A DNA stretch of 32,057 nt from positions 1 through 32,057 of the forward strand of contig CAAFZP010000144.1 in the NCBI GenBank assembly GCA_900767585.1, written 5' to 3'. The notes beneath the pieces are model-generated. The model worked only from the letters and a program-made list of their open reading frames with translations, was not told the origin of the DNA and made no database searches. The stretch is from Lachnospiraceae bacterium (GTDB lineage: Bacteria; Bacillota; Clostridia; Lachnospirales; Lachnospiraceae). Numbering within the stretch: position 1 is the stretch's first letter; each line of letters opens with the position of its first letter. The translations under genes and the position numbers were made by a program. Of this stretch, positions 8,801-16,986 are shown one piece after another.

Positions 8801-9802
8801 TTACTCTTCCATCTCCCGGCTGTCCTTAATATAACGGTGTGCTGTTCCGGCGCCCATCGCGACAACCTGATCCGGATTTTTCACGCAGATTGCGGGAACT
8901 CCGATTTTTTCCATAATCAGCTTATCAAGGCCAAAAATCTTGCTTCCTCCGCCCGCAAGGATAATCCCATGCTCGGATATGTCGGATACAAGTTCCGGTG
9001 GTGCCTCCTCAAGGGTTGCTCGTATAAGATCCAGAATCTGGTCCGTTTCTTCCTGGCAGGCTTCAATCATCTCCGACGATTTTACTGCCATTTTTGTCGG
9101 AAGTCCACGTACCAGTTCTTTTCCACGCGCATATCCAATTGCATCCTGCTCTCTCGGATATACAGATCCAATATCTTTTTTCAACTGCTCCGCCGAACAG
9201 TCTCCAAGCAAAACGTTATGACGTTTACGCATATACCGGATAATTGCTTCATCATAATTATCTCCGCCAACTTTAATGGAACTGCTATGCTGTACGCCGC
9301 CTTTTGCAACAATCGCAACATCTGTTGTTCCGGCTCCGATATCCACAACCATCGCCCCAACCGAAGATTCGATATCCACGCCCGCACCGATGGCTGCGGC
9401 AAATGGTTCTTCCAGCACATATACATTTTTTGCTCCCGTCCGATAAACTGCATCACACGCAGCACGTCGCTGTACATCCGTCACACCACTCGGGACACAG
9501 ACGCAGATGTTTGGTTTGCCCCAGATCTTCCGTTTTGCAATGGCTGACTTGACATAGATTTTGAGCATACGTTCTGTCATAATATAATCTGAAATCACGC
9601 CATTTCGAATCGGCCGCATCACTTCGATTTCTTCCGGCGTCTTTCCGAGCATCTTCTTGGCTTTGTTTCCAACCGCTATTATTTTTTTGCTTTTCGCTTC
9701 ATATGCCACAACTGATGGCTGATTTACGACAATCCCTTTATCTTTTATATATACAACTGTATTTGCTGTTCCAAGATCTATACCGATATCAATGTTTACC
9801 AC
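8801..9802 (-). CDS. MreB/Mbl-type bacterial actin homologue
   Basis: 333-aa actin-fold ATPase that polymerises under the membrane and guides cell-wall synthesis. Seen: phosphate-1 loop DLGTANTVVY at about residues 9-18, EEPFAAAIGAG, phosphate-2 loop VVDIGAGTTDVAIV and the adenosine motif AGGGSKIFGLD near the C-terminus. All nucleotide-binding motifs look intact and the length is normal. The start codon is GTG at 9802 with GAGGG seven nt before it. There is no mreC or mreD nearby, so this may be a paralogue (Mbl/MreBH-like) rather than the mreBCD copy. Which paralogue it is cannot be decided here. It has its own promoter inside the upstream terminator. Confidence 0.93.
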   Translation of the reverse strand: MVNIDIGIDLGTANTVVYIKDKGIVVNQPSVVAYEAKSKKIIAVGNKAKKMLGKTPEEIEVMRPIRNGVISDYIMTERMLKIYVKSAIAKRKIWGKPNICVCVPSGVTDVQRRAACDAVYRTGAKNVYVLEEPFAAAIGAGVDIESSVGAMVVDIGAGTTDVAIVAKGGVQHSSSIKVGGDNYDEAIIRYMRKRHNVLLGDCSAEQLKKDIGSVYPREQDAIGYARGKELVRGLPTKMAVKSSEMIEACQEETDQILDLIRATLEEAPPELVSDISEHGIILAGGGSKIFGLDKLIMEKIGVPAICVKNPDQVVAMGAGTAHRYIKDSREMEE

Positions 9803-9840
9803 GTCTTATCCCTCTTATCTTTCGATTTTAAAACTGAAAA

Positions 9841-9869
9841 AGCCAGTGCTTAAATTATAAGCACTGGCT
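9841..9869 (-). terminator. Terminator of the helical/AAA-like gene
   Basis: A perfect 12-bp stem (AGCCAGTGCTTA / TAAGCACTGGCT) with a 5-nt loop, followed on the minus strand by TTTTC. It begins 16 nt after the stop codon of the gene at 9886. On the plus strand a T6 run follows after a few nt, but no plus-strand gene ends here. Confidence 0.85.
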
Positions 9870-9882
9870 CTCATTTTTTCAA
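9854..9882 (-). promoter_or_regulatory. mreB-like promoter embedded in a terminator hairpin
   Basis: On the minus strand, -35 TTGAAA (9877-9882), an exact 17-nt spacer and a consensus -10 TATAAT (9854-9859). The -10 box lies across the loop and one arm of the terminator at 9841-9869. Transcription would begin near 9847, inside the second arm, so the new transcript could not form the hairpin while read-through transcripts would. Confidence 0.75.
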
Positions 9883-9885
9883 TCT

Positions 9886-12702
9886 TTATTTGAAATCTTC
9901 GCTTAACAGATATTTCCGGCTTGTTCCTTTTGCTTTTTCACGGTCATCACATTTTAGCATTGCATCATCACATGCTTTGAGCATACGGTCAATATTTCCG
10001 GATTCCATCGCCATCAAGAGGTTCTTCACAGTTCCTTCTACAGAATCATCTGCCTTAAATCCCTGCTGTTTAAAATACCCTTTTGCGATTCCGAGCATAT
10101 CCTGATTTGATATGCTTTCCATATTTACCTGATGAACAAACTGGCTCTTCACATCGCCTGCTGCAGCAAATAAACGGTTTATAGATTCTGTTGAACCTGT
10201 CAGAATCACAACCACATCATTCGCTTCTTTTGCAGTAAGCTTCATCAGTTCCTTTGCCTTGTCCGGGGTAATAAGTCCGGCATTTTCTACAACCATGCAC
10301 CCACCGGCAAGCTTTGTCATAGCATCGGAAAGTTTTACTTTGTTCAATGCCTGTGCTTTAATCTTCGCAATCGTCTTTGCCTTGCAAATACCCATATCAT
10401 AATAGCTTCTGGCAAAATCTTCGCCAACACTGGTAAGTCCAAATCCATGATCGCCCATCAGACAGACATTTCTTTGCTTCTGGTCTGCAACAACTGCATT
10501 GAATACATCAACCAGGCTATTTCCTGCTTTCTCCATCTTGGTATATTTTTCAAGATAGGATGCTGCGATCGGAAGTTTACCTGTTTCTGCCGGTTTTGTT
10601 AAATCAATCTGAATCGTATCCGCCTGTTCTGCCGCTTTCAAGGCTTCTTCCTCTGCCTTCTTGGCGGCTTCAAGGATTTTACGCGCCTCTTCCGCTTTCT
10701 TCTTTGCCTCTGCTTCTGCTTTGGCAGCTTCTTCCGCTGCTTTCTTTCTGGCTTCTTCCTCCGCCTTCGCAGCAAGTTCTTCTGCTGCTTTCTTCTTGGC
10801 TTCTTCTTCGGCTTTCTTCTTTGCTTCCGCCTCTGCTTTCTTACGAGCTTCCTCGGCCGCGTTCTTCTTGGCCGCTTCTTCCGCTTCTCTCTTCTTTGCT
10901 TCCTCGGCTGCTTTCTTTGCATCCTCGGCTGCTTTCTTCTTTGCGTCTTCCGCTGCCTTTAACGCTGCCTCTTCTGCCTTCTTTGCCTCTTCTAAGATGC
11001 GCATAGCCTCGGCCGCTTTCTTGCGGGCTTCTTCGGCTGCTTTCTTTGCATCTTCCTCCGCCTTCTTGCGGGCCTCTTCTGCAGCTTTCCGCTTTGCTTC
11101 TGCTTCTGCCTTTTTCTTTGCTTCTTCTTCCGCTTTCTTCTTTGCTTCTGCTTCCGCCTTCTTACGCGCTTCTTCCTCCGCCTTCTTACGTGCTTCTTCT
11201 TCCGCTTTCTTCTTTGCTTCTGCTTCTGCCTTCTTACGCGCTTCTTCTTCCGCACGTTTCCGGTTTTCTTCTGCGCGCTTTGCAGCTTCTTCCTCTGCTT
11301 TCTGTGCCTGCTCTAAAATACGCTTTGCTTCTTCCGCCTTCTTCTTTGCTTCCTCGGCCTTCTTCAAAGCTTCCTGCTTTGCTTTTGCTCTGGCTTCCTC
11401 TTCCGCTTTCTTGCGGGCCTCTTCTGCAGCTTTCTTTCTGGCTTCCTCTGCCTTTTTGCGTTTTTCTTCTTCCTCTGCCTTGATTCTTGCTTCTTCTGCT
11501 GCACGCTTTTCCGCTGCTGCAGCTGCACGTTGTTTTGCTGCTGCTTCGGCAATTCTTCTTTCCTGCGCAGCGGCCTTATCTTCTGCTTCTTTTAATTTCT
11601 TTCGTCTGGCTTCTTCTTTTCGTTCCGCCTCTTCGATTGCAGCTTTCTTCTTCGCCTGCTCCGCTTCCGCAGCTTTCTTTGCTTTTTCCTCCTGCGCTTT
11701 CTTCTGGGCATCCGCTTTGTTTTCTGCATCTCCATATTGCGCAAGCTTCGAAATTTCTGCGCCCAAAGCATCCTCATCCTCATCGCCAAGATCATACATA
11801 CTCTTTACATCATTTGTCGGCGTACTTCTGTTTGGAACAATGTTGATGATATCATCTGCATCCGTTTTCTTCTTTGCATCATCCTTGGCTGTCCACGAAA
11901 CGCCCTCGGAAATAATAGTTGTATCACCCTGCTTTTTGATTGATGGATCGTCTGCGGTTTCCTCTCCGCCTATAATCTTGACACTTGAATTGCCACCAGA
12001 TACCTTTGTCGGCTGAAGCTTTGCTTTCTGCGCTGCTTCTGCTTCCTGTTTTTTCTTATTCATCTGAAGTTTTGCGTCTTTTGTATCAAGTTTCTTGTCA
12101 GACGTTTTCTTTTCTTCTTTGGAACCATTCAGATTCAGGTTCAGACCAAGACCGGCTGATTTTTCTTTCTTTTCGCCATTCAATCCAAGACCGGCACTGC
12201 CTGTATTTCCCGATAATCCTCCACCGATTGGTGCATTTAGGCCTCCGCCAGCCGGTTTATCTAACGATTTCCCGGACTTATCAGCCTGAATGCCAACGCT
12301 CATGCCAAGTCCTTCTTCTTTCTTGTCTGTGTTTGAAGATTTTTTCGTATTGTCTGCAGCCTTCTTGTTTGTAGTTTCTTTTGCAGTTTCAACAGGTTTT
12401 GTTTCTTCCGGTTTTGCATTCTCGGCCGGTTTATCCTGCGGTTCATCCTCCTCCAATTTAATACCAAGCTCTGCAGCTCTCTTGCGTCGTTTTTTCTCCT
12501 CGATTTTCGCAAGTTCCTCAGCTGTCAAAGTTTTGTATTTGGGCTTATTGTGTCCTGTCTCACTAATCGCTTCTGTTCCGCCAGATAACTGCATTGCTTC
12601 CTGCTCTTTTTTTAATTTTGCAGCTTTCGCAGCTTTTTCTTTTTCAACTTGTGCTCTTACAGCAGCAATCAGCGCCTCTCTTTGATCAATAGCCACTCCC
12701 AT
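9886..12702 (-). CDS. Long Lys/Ala/Glu helical protein with a degenerate AAA+ C-terminal domain
   Basis: 938 aa, no known name. Residues 1-45 are a charged helix. About 45-330 is low-complexity linker including a Gly/Asn/Leu-rich part (GLGLNLNLNG). About 335-705 is one nearly unbroken Ala/Lys/Glu/Arg helix of TolA-like composition built from EEARKKAEEEA-type repeats. Residues ~710-938 resemble the AAA+ domain of SpoVK/CbbX proteins, but the key sites are changed. The Walker A position reads GDHGFGLTS (750-758) with Leu756 in place of Lys. Walker B ends in Glu-Asn (806-807) in place of Asp-Glu. The arginine-finger region reads VKSQF (851-855) where SpoVK has LRSRF. ATPase activity is therefore unlikely. 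AGGAGG lies only 2 nt before the ATG at 12702, so the GTG at 12696 is an equally good start. Last gene of a three-gene operon. Confidence 0.85.
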   Translation of the reverse strand: MGVAIDQREALIAAVRAQVEKEKAAKAAKLKKEQEAMQLSGGTEAISETGHNKPKYKTLTAEELAKIEEKKRRKRAAELGIKLEEDEPQDKPAENAKPEETKPVETAKETTNKKAADNTKKSSNTDKKEEGLGMSVGIQADKSGKSLDKPAGGGLNAPIGGGLSGNTGSAGLGLNGEKKEKSAGLGLNLNLNGSKEEKKTSDKKLDTKDAKLQMNKKKQEAEAAQKAKLQPTKVSGGNSSVKIIGGEETADDPSIKKQGDTTIISEGVSWTAKDDAKKKTDADDIINIVPNRSTPTNDVKSMYDLGDEDEDALGAEISKLAQYGDAENKADAQKKAQEEKAKKAAEAEQAKKKAAIEEAERKEEARRKKLKEAEDKAAAQERRIAEAAAKQRAAAAAEKRAAEEARIKAEEEEKRKKAEEARKKAAEEARKKAEEEARAKAKQEALKKAEEAKKKAEEAKRILEQAQKAEEEAAKRAEENRKRAEEEARKKAEAEAKKKAEEEARKKAEEEARKKAEAEAKKKAEEEAKKKAEAEAKRKAAEEARKKAEEDAKKAAEEARKKAAEAMRILEEAKKAEEAALKAAEDAKKKAAEDAKKAAEEAKKREAEEAAKKNAAEEARKKAEAEAKKKAEEEAKKKAAEELAAKAEEEARKKAAEEAAKAEAEAKKKAEEARKILEAAKKAEEEALKAAEQADTIQIDLTKPAETGKLPIAASYLEKYTKMEKAGNSLVDVFNAVVADQKQRNVCLMGDHGFGLTSVGEDFARSYYDMGICKAKTIAKIKAQALNKVKLSDAMTKLAGGCMVVENAGLITPDKAKELMKLTAKEANDVVVILTGSTESINRLFAAAGDVKSQFVHQVNMESISNQDMLGIAKGYFKQQGFKADDSVEGTVKNLLMAMESGNIDRMLKACDDAMLKCDDREKAKGTSRKYLLSEDFK

Positions 12703-12735
12703 TGCCTCCTTTCAGTCATACCTTCTCGTCAAGAA

Positions 12736-15174
12736 TTATCTGTACTCTTTTATTTGTTTCAGCAAATTCTTCTTGTTTGTATCTATCTTCAAAGATGCTT
12801 TTAACTCATCTCGTGAAGGTCCTTTTTGTTCTGGCTGTTTTTCTTTCTGTACAGTCTTCGGCGTAGGAATGCTGTCCAAACTGATACCAAGCGATGCAAG
12901 AAGAGCCTCTGCTTCTTTCTGCATCTGTGCTTCCTTCCGCATGTTTTCAGTCATTTTATCCTGCGCTTCTTCCATAATTTCATCAAAATTGTTCTCAACT
13001 TCCTTCATTTCTTTATGGTAGTCTGGGAACAAAGAAGACTTAAATTCAGGGAAATCCAGTTTCTTTTTCTTCGGTTTCGTTGTAAATGGAGCAACGTGGA
13101 ATTCTGACTCTTCTTCGACAGTCTCCGGTTCCGCTTCGACAACCTCCGGTTCTTCCTCGATTTCTTCCTCGATAGCCTCTGATTTCTCCTCGACCGTCTC
13201 CGGTTCTTCCTCGATAACCTCCGGTTCCGCTTCGACCGTCTCCGGTTCTTCCTCGATAGCCTCTGGCTCTTCCTCGACCGTCTCCGGTTCTTCCTCGATA
13301 ACCTCCGGCTCCTCCTCGACCGTCTCCGGTTCTTCCTCGATAACCTCCGGCTCCTCCTCGACAGTCTCCGGCTCTTCCTCGATAACCTCCGGCTCCTCCT
13401 CGACAGTCTCCGGCTCTTCCTCGATAACCTCTGGCTCCTCTTCGACAGTCTCCGGTTCTTCCTCGATTTCCTCCTCGACCGTCTCCGGTTCTTCCTCAAC
13501 CGTCTCTGATTTTGATTCGTAAGCGTTCATCTCACCAAATTCGTCATCCGATTTTTCCGTGAAATCATCTACTTCATATTGATCATCAAAATCTTCCGGA
13601 GCAAGCTCCATCGTCTGAAATACAAACGCCGGTTTTTCATTTTTTTCAGGCGATGTCGGTTTCTTTTCTTCTTTCGACTTCGCCGCTAATTCTTCCACCG
13701 TATCCGCCTGCGCTTCAAAATCATCATCATCTTCAACAATAACTACATTGTTTGCAATTGTTTTTCTATTCTGTCCCATATCTTCCGTCCGTTCTGCAAT
13801 CTTTGTATCTATATTATTTTCAATTTGTTGTGCATTTGCATATTCTACCGTTTGTTCTGTAGTTGAATGTTCTGCAGTTTGTTCTGCAATTTCTTGTTTT
13901 ATTTCTGAATCTGATGATGCCTCTACTTCATCCTTTATTTTTTTATCTGATTTTTGTTCTGTTACAGTTTTCTCCGAAAGCTCATCTTCCTCATTTTTCT
14001 TCTTACGGAACAATCTATGGAAGAATCCCTTTCTTTTTTCGTTGGATATTCCATCCATATTATCTGCCTCTGGATTTGGTACTGTTTTTTCTTCCTGGGC
14101 AGCTGGTACAGTCTCTGACTTCTCTACATCGACATCTTCCGGTTTTGCTTCTTTCCCACGCTCTGCTTCCGGCTCCGGCTTTGCTTCTTCTTTCCCGCTT
14201 TCTGCTTCCGGTTCCGGCTTTGCTTCTTCTTTCCCGCTTTCTGCTTCCGGCTTCAGCTTTGTTTCTTCTTTCCCGCTTTCCGCCTCTGGCTCCGGCTTTG
14301 CTTCTTCCAATGCCGATTTTGCATTTTGTTTCTCTATTTTTTTCTCCTGTTGTTTTTGCTTTTTCAACAGTTTTTTCTCTTTGCGTTCTTCTTCTTTATC
14401 TTGCTTTTTTAATAACTTTTGTACTTGCTTTTCGGATCCCGCAGGGGTAAGTGCATCTTCATACATCACAGTAATCTCTGCTTCTTTTGGATGCATTCTA
14501 AGATTATCCGCTTCTAAAAGCTCCTTTTCTTCGCTACGAAGCGTTTCCTCTTCCGCACGATCGTCCGCACAAGCTTCTCTCGCATACAGATCAAACAGGT
14601 CATCCACAGAAGTTGTTCCATGTTCCATCCTGTCAATACGCTCACTGTTTTCCGAATTTTTATATGTAGCGCGATAAAGATCCGCAAGAATTTTTGCTTC
14701 TTTCTCTTTACCTGCTTTTTCATAGAGAAGATAAAGTTCAAAGCTCCAATCATAATCCAGATTATGCGAATAAACATCAAGCAGTCGTTCCATCGATTCA
14801 TAATCCTGCGGATGTTCGTGTTTCATCCAGATATATTCCATCTGACGACTGTCGGACTTTGTCGCATCAAACATATACATATCGTAATATGTCTTTGCAA
14901 GTTCAAAATACCCCATCCGCAAATAAAGTTCTACAAACACAAACATGATCCGTTTTGATTCCGGTCCAAGCCGATGTGCCATAATCAGGCATCTGCGCGC
15001 ATCAACGTAACGATCATTTTGTATGTATATCTCACCACATAATCTCAAAAACTGTGGATTCAACGATTTCGTCAGGTCCTGATGTTCCACCAATTCAAGT
15101 GCCAGACTATATTCTCTGGAATTCGCCAACTCTTTAATTTTATTCACGCTCGCCATGCTGAGTCCCGCGCCCAT
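12736..15174 (-). CDS. TPR-like protein with two acidic tandem-repeat regions
   Basis: 812 aa, function unknown. Residues ~5-185 are helical pairs of TPR type (for example NPQFLRLCGEIYIQNDRYVDARRC and FVELYLRMGYFELAKTYYDMY), suited to protein binding. A Lys/Glu-rich helix follows at ~240-285, then a 13-residue repeat (KPEPEAESGKEEA type) at 293-344. An acidic disordered stretch follows, then seven copies of a 14-residue repeat EEEPETVEEEPEVI at 571-668. The C-terminal ~140 residues are a charged helix with a DSIPTPKTV segment. There are no membrane segments or signal peptide. A GTG at 15183 is possible, but the ATG at 15174 is chosen because AGAGGTG lies 8 nt before it and would overlap the GTG. 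It is 35 nt after the YbjQ-zinc protein and 33 nt before the helical AAA-like gene. Confidence 0.85.
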   Translation of the reverse strand: MGAGLSMASVNKIKELANSREYSLALELVEHQDLTKSLNPQFLRLCGEIYIQNDRYVDARRCLIMAHRLGPESKRIMFVFVELYLRMGYFELAKTYYDMYMFDATKSDSRQMEYIWMKHEHPQDYESMERLLDVYSHNLDYDWSFELYLLYEKAGKEKEAKILADLYRATYKNSENSERIDRMEHGTTSVDDLFDLYAREACADDRAEEETLRSEEKELLEADNLRMHPKEAEITVMYEDALTPAGSEKQVQKLLKKQDKEEERKEKKLLKKQKQQEKKIEKQNAKSALEEAKPEPEAESGKEETKLKPEAESGKEEAKPEPEAESGKEEAKPEPEAERGKEAKPEDVDVEKSETVPAAQEEKTVPNPEADNMDGISNEKRKGFFHRLFRKKKNEEDELSEKTVTEQKSDKKIKDEVEASSDSEIKQEIAEQTAEHSTTEQTVEYANAQQIENNIDTKIAERTEDMGQNRKTIANNVVIVEDDDDFEAQADTVEELAAKSKEEKKPTSPEKNEKPAFVFQTMELAPEDFDDQYEVDDFTEKSDDEFGEMNAYESKSETVEEEPETVEEEIEEEPETVEEEPEVIEEEPETVEEEPEVIEEEPETVEEEPEVIEEEPETVEEEPEVIEEEPETVEEEPEAIEEEPETVEAEPEVIEEEPETVEEKSEAIEEEIEEEPEVVEAEPETVEEESEFHVAPFTTKPKKKKLDFPEFKSSLFPDYHKEMKEVENNFDEIMEEAQDKMTENMRKEAQMQKEAEALLASLGISLDSIPTPKTVQKEKQPEQKGPSRDELKASLKIDTNKKNLLKQIKEYR
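13171..13464. repeat. Seven tandem 42-bp units inside a CDS
   Basis: The units encode EEEPETVEEEPEVI. Units at 13171, 13213 and 13255 are diverged (EEK-S, AEP and PEA variants); the rest encode identical peptides. The unit length is a multiple of three, so copy-number change would keep the frame. Confidence 0.9.
14145..14297. repeat. Four tandem 39-bp units inside a CDS (one of 36 bp)
   Basis: The units encode variants of KPEPEAESGKEEA. Boundaries at 14181, 14220 and 14259 follow a 39-bp period; the leftmost unit is 3 bp shorter. Same gene as the 42-bp array, and likewise frame-preserving. Confidence 0.85.
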
Positions 15175-15209
15175 ATCTGTCACCTCTGCCAGTTTTTTCT
15201 ACTTTCTCA

Positions 15210-16307
15210 TCAGTGTCCCTCAAACACTTTTTCTACTTTTTCAATCACCGTATCCTTCATGTTGCCTCTGGTCTTCTCATACTGCAAACCGGACTCCATG
15301 ATTTCAAGCAGTTCCATACGATATTCCGTATCAATCTCCTTGATATATTCCATCAGAACATCCTTCAATTCAATGACATATTCCTTCGTCTGCATCTTTG
15401 CGAGCATCTCGTCCGGATTGAATTTCGATGTACTCTTCATATCTTCCTGCTTACGTCCGCAAACAAGACATTCATCCGCGCCGGCCTCATTTACATAGCC
15501 ACAGTTACATGTCCAGATCATGCCATCTGTACGATATTTTTCCACTGCATCAATGCCGCGTTTTTCTTTCAGTGCTGCCAGTCTGTGAAGTGGCATTGTC
15601 ACATCAATCGGCTGATCGTTACATGCAAATACACCGCGGCTTGTCACATATTTGGAAATCCGGACTTTTGCATCCTTCAAAAGCAGAATATCCTTGGCCG
15701 GAAGCTTACATTCCATTTCATTTGCTTCAATCAAAGACACATTTCCTTTTTCGAAAACAAAATCCAAATCTTTCAAAAGCAGTCTCTCTTCATACAGATT
15801 TGTCAGTTCTACATCTGCACGGATTGCTTTGATATCATCTTTGTTGTAATTGAAGAAATCAAGCGAGATCGTCACGCTCTGCTTAGATCCACGAAGCCAT
15901 ACACGAACCGGTCTCGGCACAAGACGATTATAATAATTGCTTACATACAATGCCTTTTCGGTTACAGGATTATCTTCTGTTTTTTTTCTAAGACGGACTG
16001 CTGTACCAGACGCAATCGTTCCTACAGAATAACTTGCGAACTGAGTATAGTTAAGTTCTACACCAATCACCGCATCTGCTTTCTTCTTTCCAGCTATCTT
16101 CTGAAGCTTTTTTAATGCTGTCTCATTTACCTGTTCCAGCTTGCTTGTCAGTTTCTCACTCTCCGAATCTGACATCTCGCTCACGCCAGTTGCAATCCCT
16201 TTAAAGAAATTTGAACTAAGAACCGACTGTACGTTCAGAAATCCAAGATACTCAACAATCTCATACCCCTCGAATCCCTGTCCGGATGTTAACATTACTT
16301 CTGCCAT
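15210..16307 (-). CDS. YbjQ-domain protein fused to a RanBP2-type zinc finger
   Basis: 365 aa. Residues ~1-110 match the YbjQ/UPF0145 (heavy-metal-binding-like) family: MLTSGQGFEGYEIVEYLG at the start, then LEQVNETALKKLQKIAGKKKADAVIGVELNY. Residues ~115-240 are a beta-rich region I do not recognise. A zinc finger at 265-283 has the RanBP2 pattern W-x-C-x-C-x3-N-x6-C-x2-C, with Cys267, Cys269, Cys280 and Cys283. The last ~80 residues are helical. No secretion signal, so probably cytoplasmic. The start ATG follows GGGAGGG. It is the first gene of the operon that continues with the TPR-like and AAA-like proteins. YbjQ proteins form ring oligomers in other bacteria; the role here is unknown. Confidence 0.88.
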   Translation of the reverse strand: MAEVMLTSGQGFEGYEIVEYLGFLNVQSVLSSNFFKGIATGVSEMSDSESEKLTSKLEQVNETALKKLQKIAGKKKADAVIGVELNYTQFASYSVGTIASGTAVRLRKKTEDNPVTEKALYVSNYYNRLVPRPVRVWLRGSKQSVTISLDFFNYNKDDIKAIRADVELTNLYEERLLLKDLDFVFEKGNVSLIEANEMECKLPAKDILLLKDAKVRISKYVTSRGVFACNDQPIDVTMPLHRLAALKEKRGIDAVEKYRTDGMIWTCNCGYVNEAGADECLVCGRKQEDMKSTSKFNPDEMLAKMQTKEYVIELKDVLMEYIKEIDTEYRMELLEIMESGLQYEKTRGNMKDTVIEKVEKVFEGH

Positions 16308-16353
16308 TTTGTTACCCTCCCAAATAATAAATTACTACCACAATACTCATTAA

Positions 16354-16386
16354 ATCATATCACACTTCTATTTTATTTGAAAGTGT
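16354..16386 (-). promoter_or_regulatory. Extended -10 promoter with inverted repeat for the three-gene module
   Basis: On the minus strand an extended -10 TGATATGAT (hexamer at 16354-16359) lies about 50 nt before the YbjQ-zinc gene; the -35 is weak. A perfect 6-bp inverted repeat, ACACTT (16362-16367) and AAGTGT (16381-16386), spans the region between -10 and -35 and could be an operator. The rest of the 16308-16450 gap is AT-rich with no other feature seen. Confidence 0.5.
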
Positions 16387-16450
16387 TTTTGTATGATTTA
16401 TTACATTTTTATCAATTTTTTTGTGCATTTTTTGCAAAATTCACCAAATT

Positions 16451-16954
16451 TCAGAATGGAATCGGCGATTTGTTTTCGTATTTGTGGAAATAAAATTCCA
16501 AATCAAAATACGTATGTTCCTCACTGTCTGCAATCAGTTCCCAATTATCCAGTTCGTCAAGATTCGGGAAATACGTATCCGCCGCATAATCATAATCAAT
16601 TTTTGTAACATGTGCATATCTGCAATACGGAAGCAGCATCTCATAAATCTGACCACCGCCTATTACAAAAATCTCCCTGTCTTTGTATGTGCGCAATATC
16701 TCAAACAATTCTTCCTTGGAATGTGCAACACGCCCTCCACGCACTTCATAATCCGGTTTTGTAGACAATATAATGTTGTCCCTTCCTGCCAGAGGAAGCC
16801 CGTTTGGAAATCCGGCCAGAGTTTTTCTTCCAAGCACAACTACATTTCCCATTGTAATCTGTCGAAAAAATTTATGGTCTTCCGGTATCGACACGAGCAG
16901 TTCGCCCTGATTGCCGATTGCCCAATGATTATCCACTGCAACAATTAAATCCAT
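16451..16954 (-). CDS. folA: Dihydrofolate reductase
   Basis: NADPH-dependent reduction of dihydrofolate to tetrahydrofolate, 167 aa from the ATG at 16954 (MDLIVAVDNHWAIGNQGELL). The ribosome site AGGAGG is 7 nt upstream; a longer in-frame start at 16990 overlaps thyA and is rejected. Family motifs: the N-terminal substrate loop ending in IPEDHKFFRQITMG, the NADPH loop VVVLGRKTLAGFP, and FVIGGGQIYEMLLPY. It follows thyA by 32 nt. The pairing is logical because the thymidylate synthase next door produces the dihydrofolate used here. Confidence 0.97.
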   Translation of the reverse strand: MDLIVAVDNHWAIGNQGELLVSIPEDHKFFRQITMGNVVVLGRKTLAGFPNGLPLAGRDNIILSTKPDYEVRGGRVAHSKEELFEILRTYKDREIFVIGGGQIYEMLLPYCRYAHVTKIDYDYAADTYFPNLDELDNWELIADSEEHTYFDLEFYFHKYENKSPIPF

Positions 16955-16986
16955 AACAATCCTCCTAAATATAATACGTCCAAAAA

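Noticed and set aside
9886..10600. Working AAA+ ATPase
   Set aside because: Walker A lysine, Walker B Asp-Glu and the arginine finger are all replaced.
10661..12016. 451-residue plus-strand open frame (and other long frames at 10560-11843)
   Set aside because: They are antisense shadows of the Lys/Ala/Glu-repeat gene. The products are Ser/Ala/Phe- or Leu-rich repeats with no ribosome site, caused by the biased repeat codons.
13005..13499. 164-residue Arg/Ser-rich minus-strand frame
   Set aside because: It is an alternate frame of the 42-bp repeat array inside the TPR-like gene.
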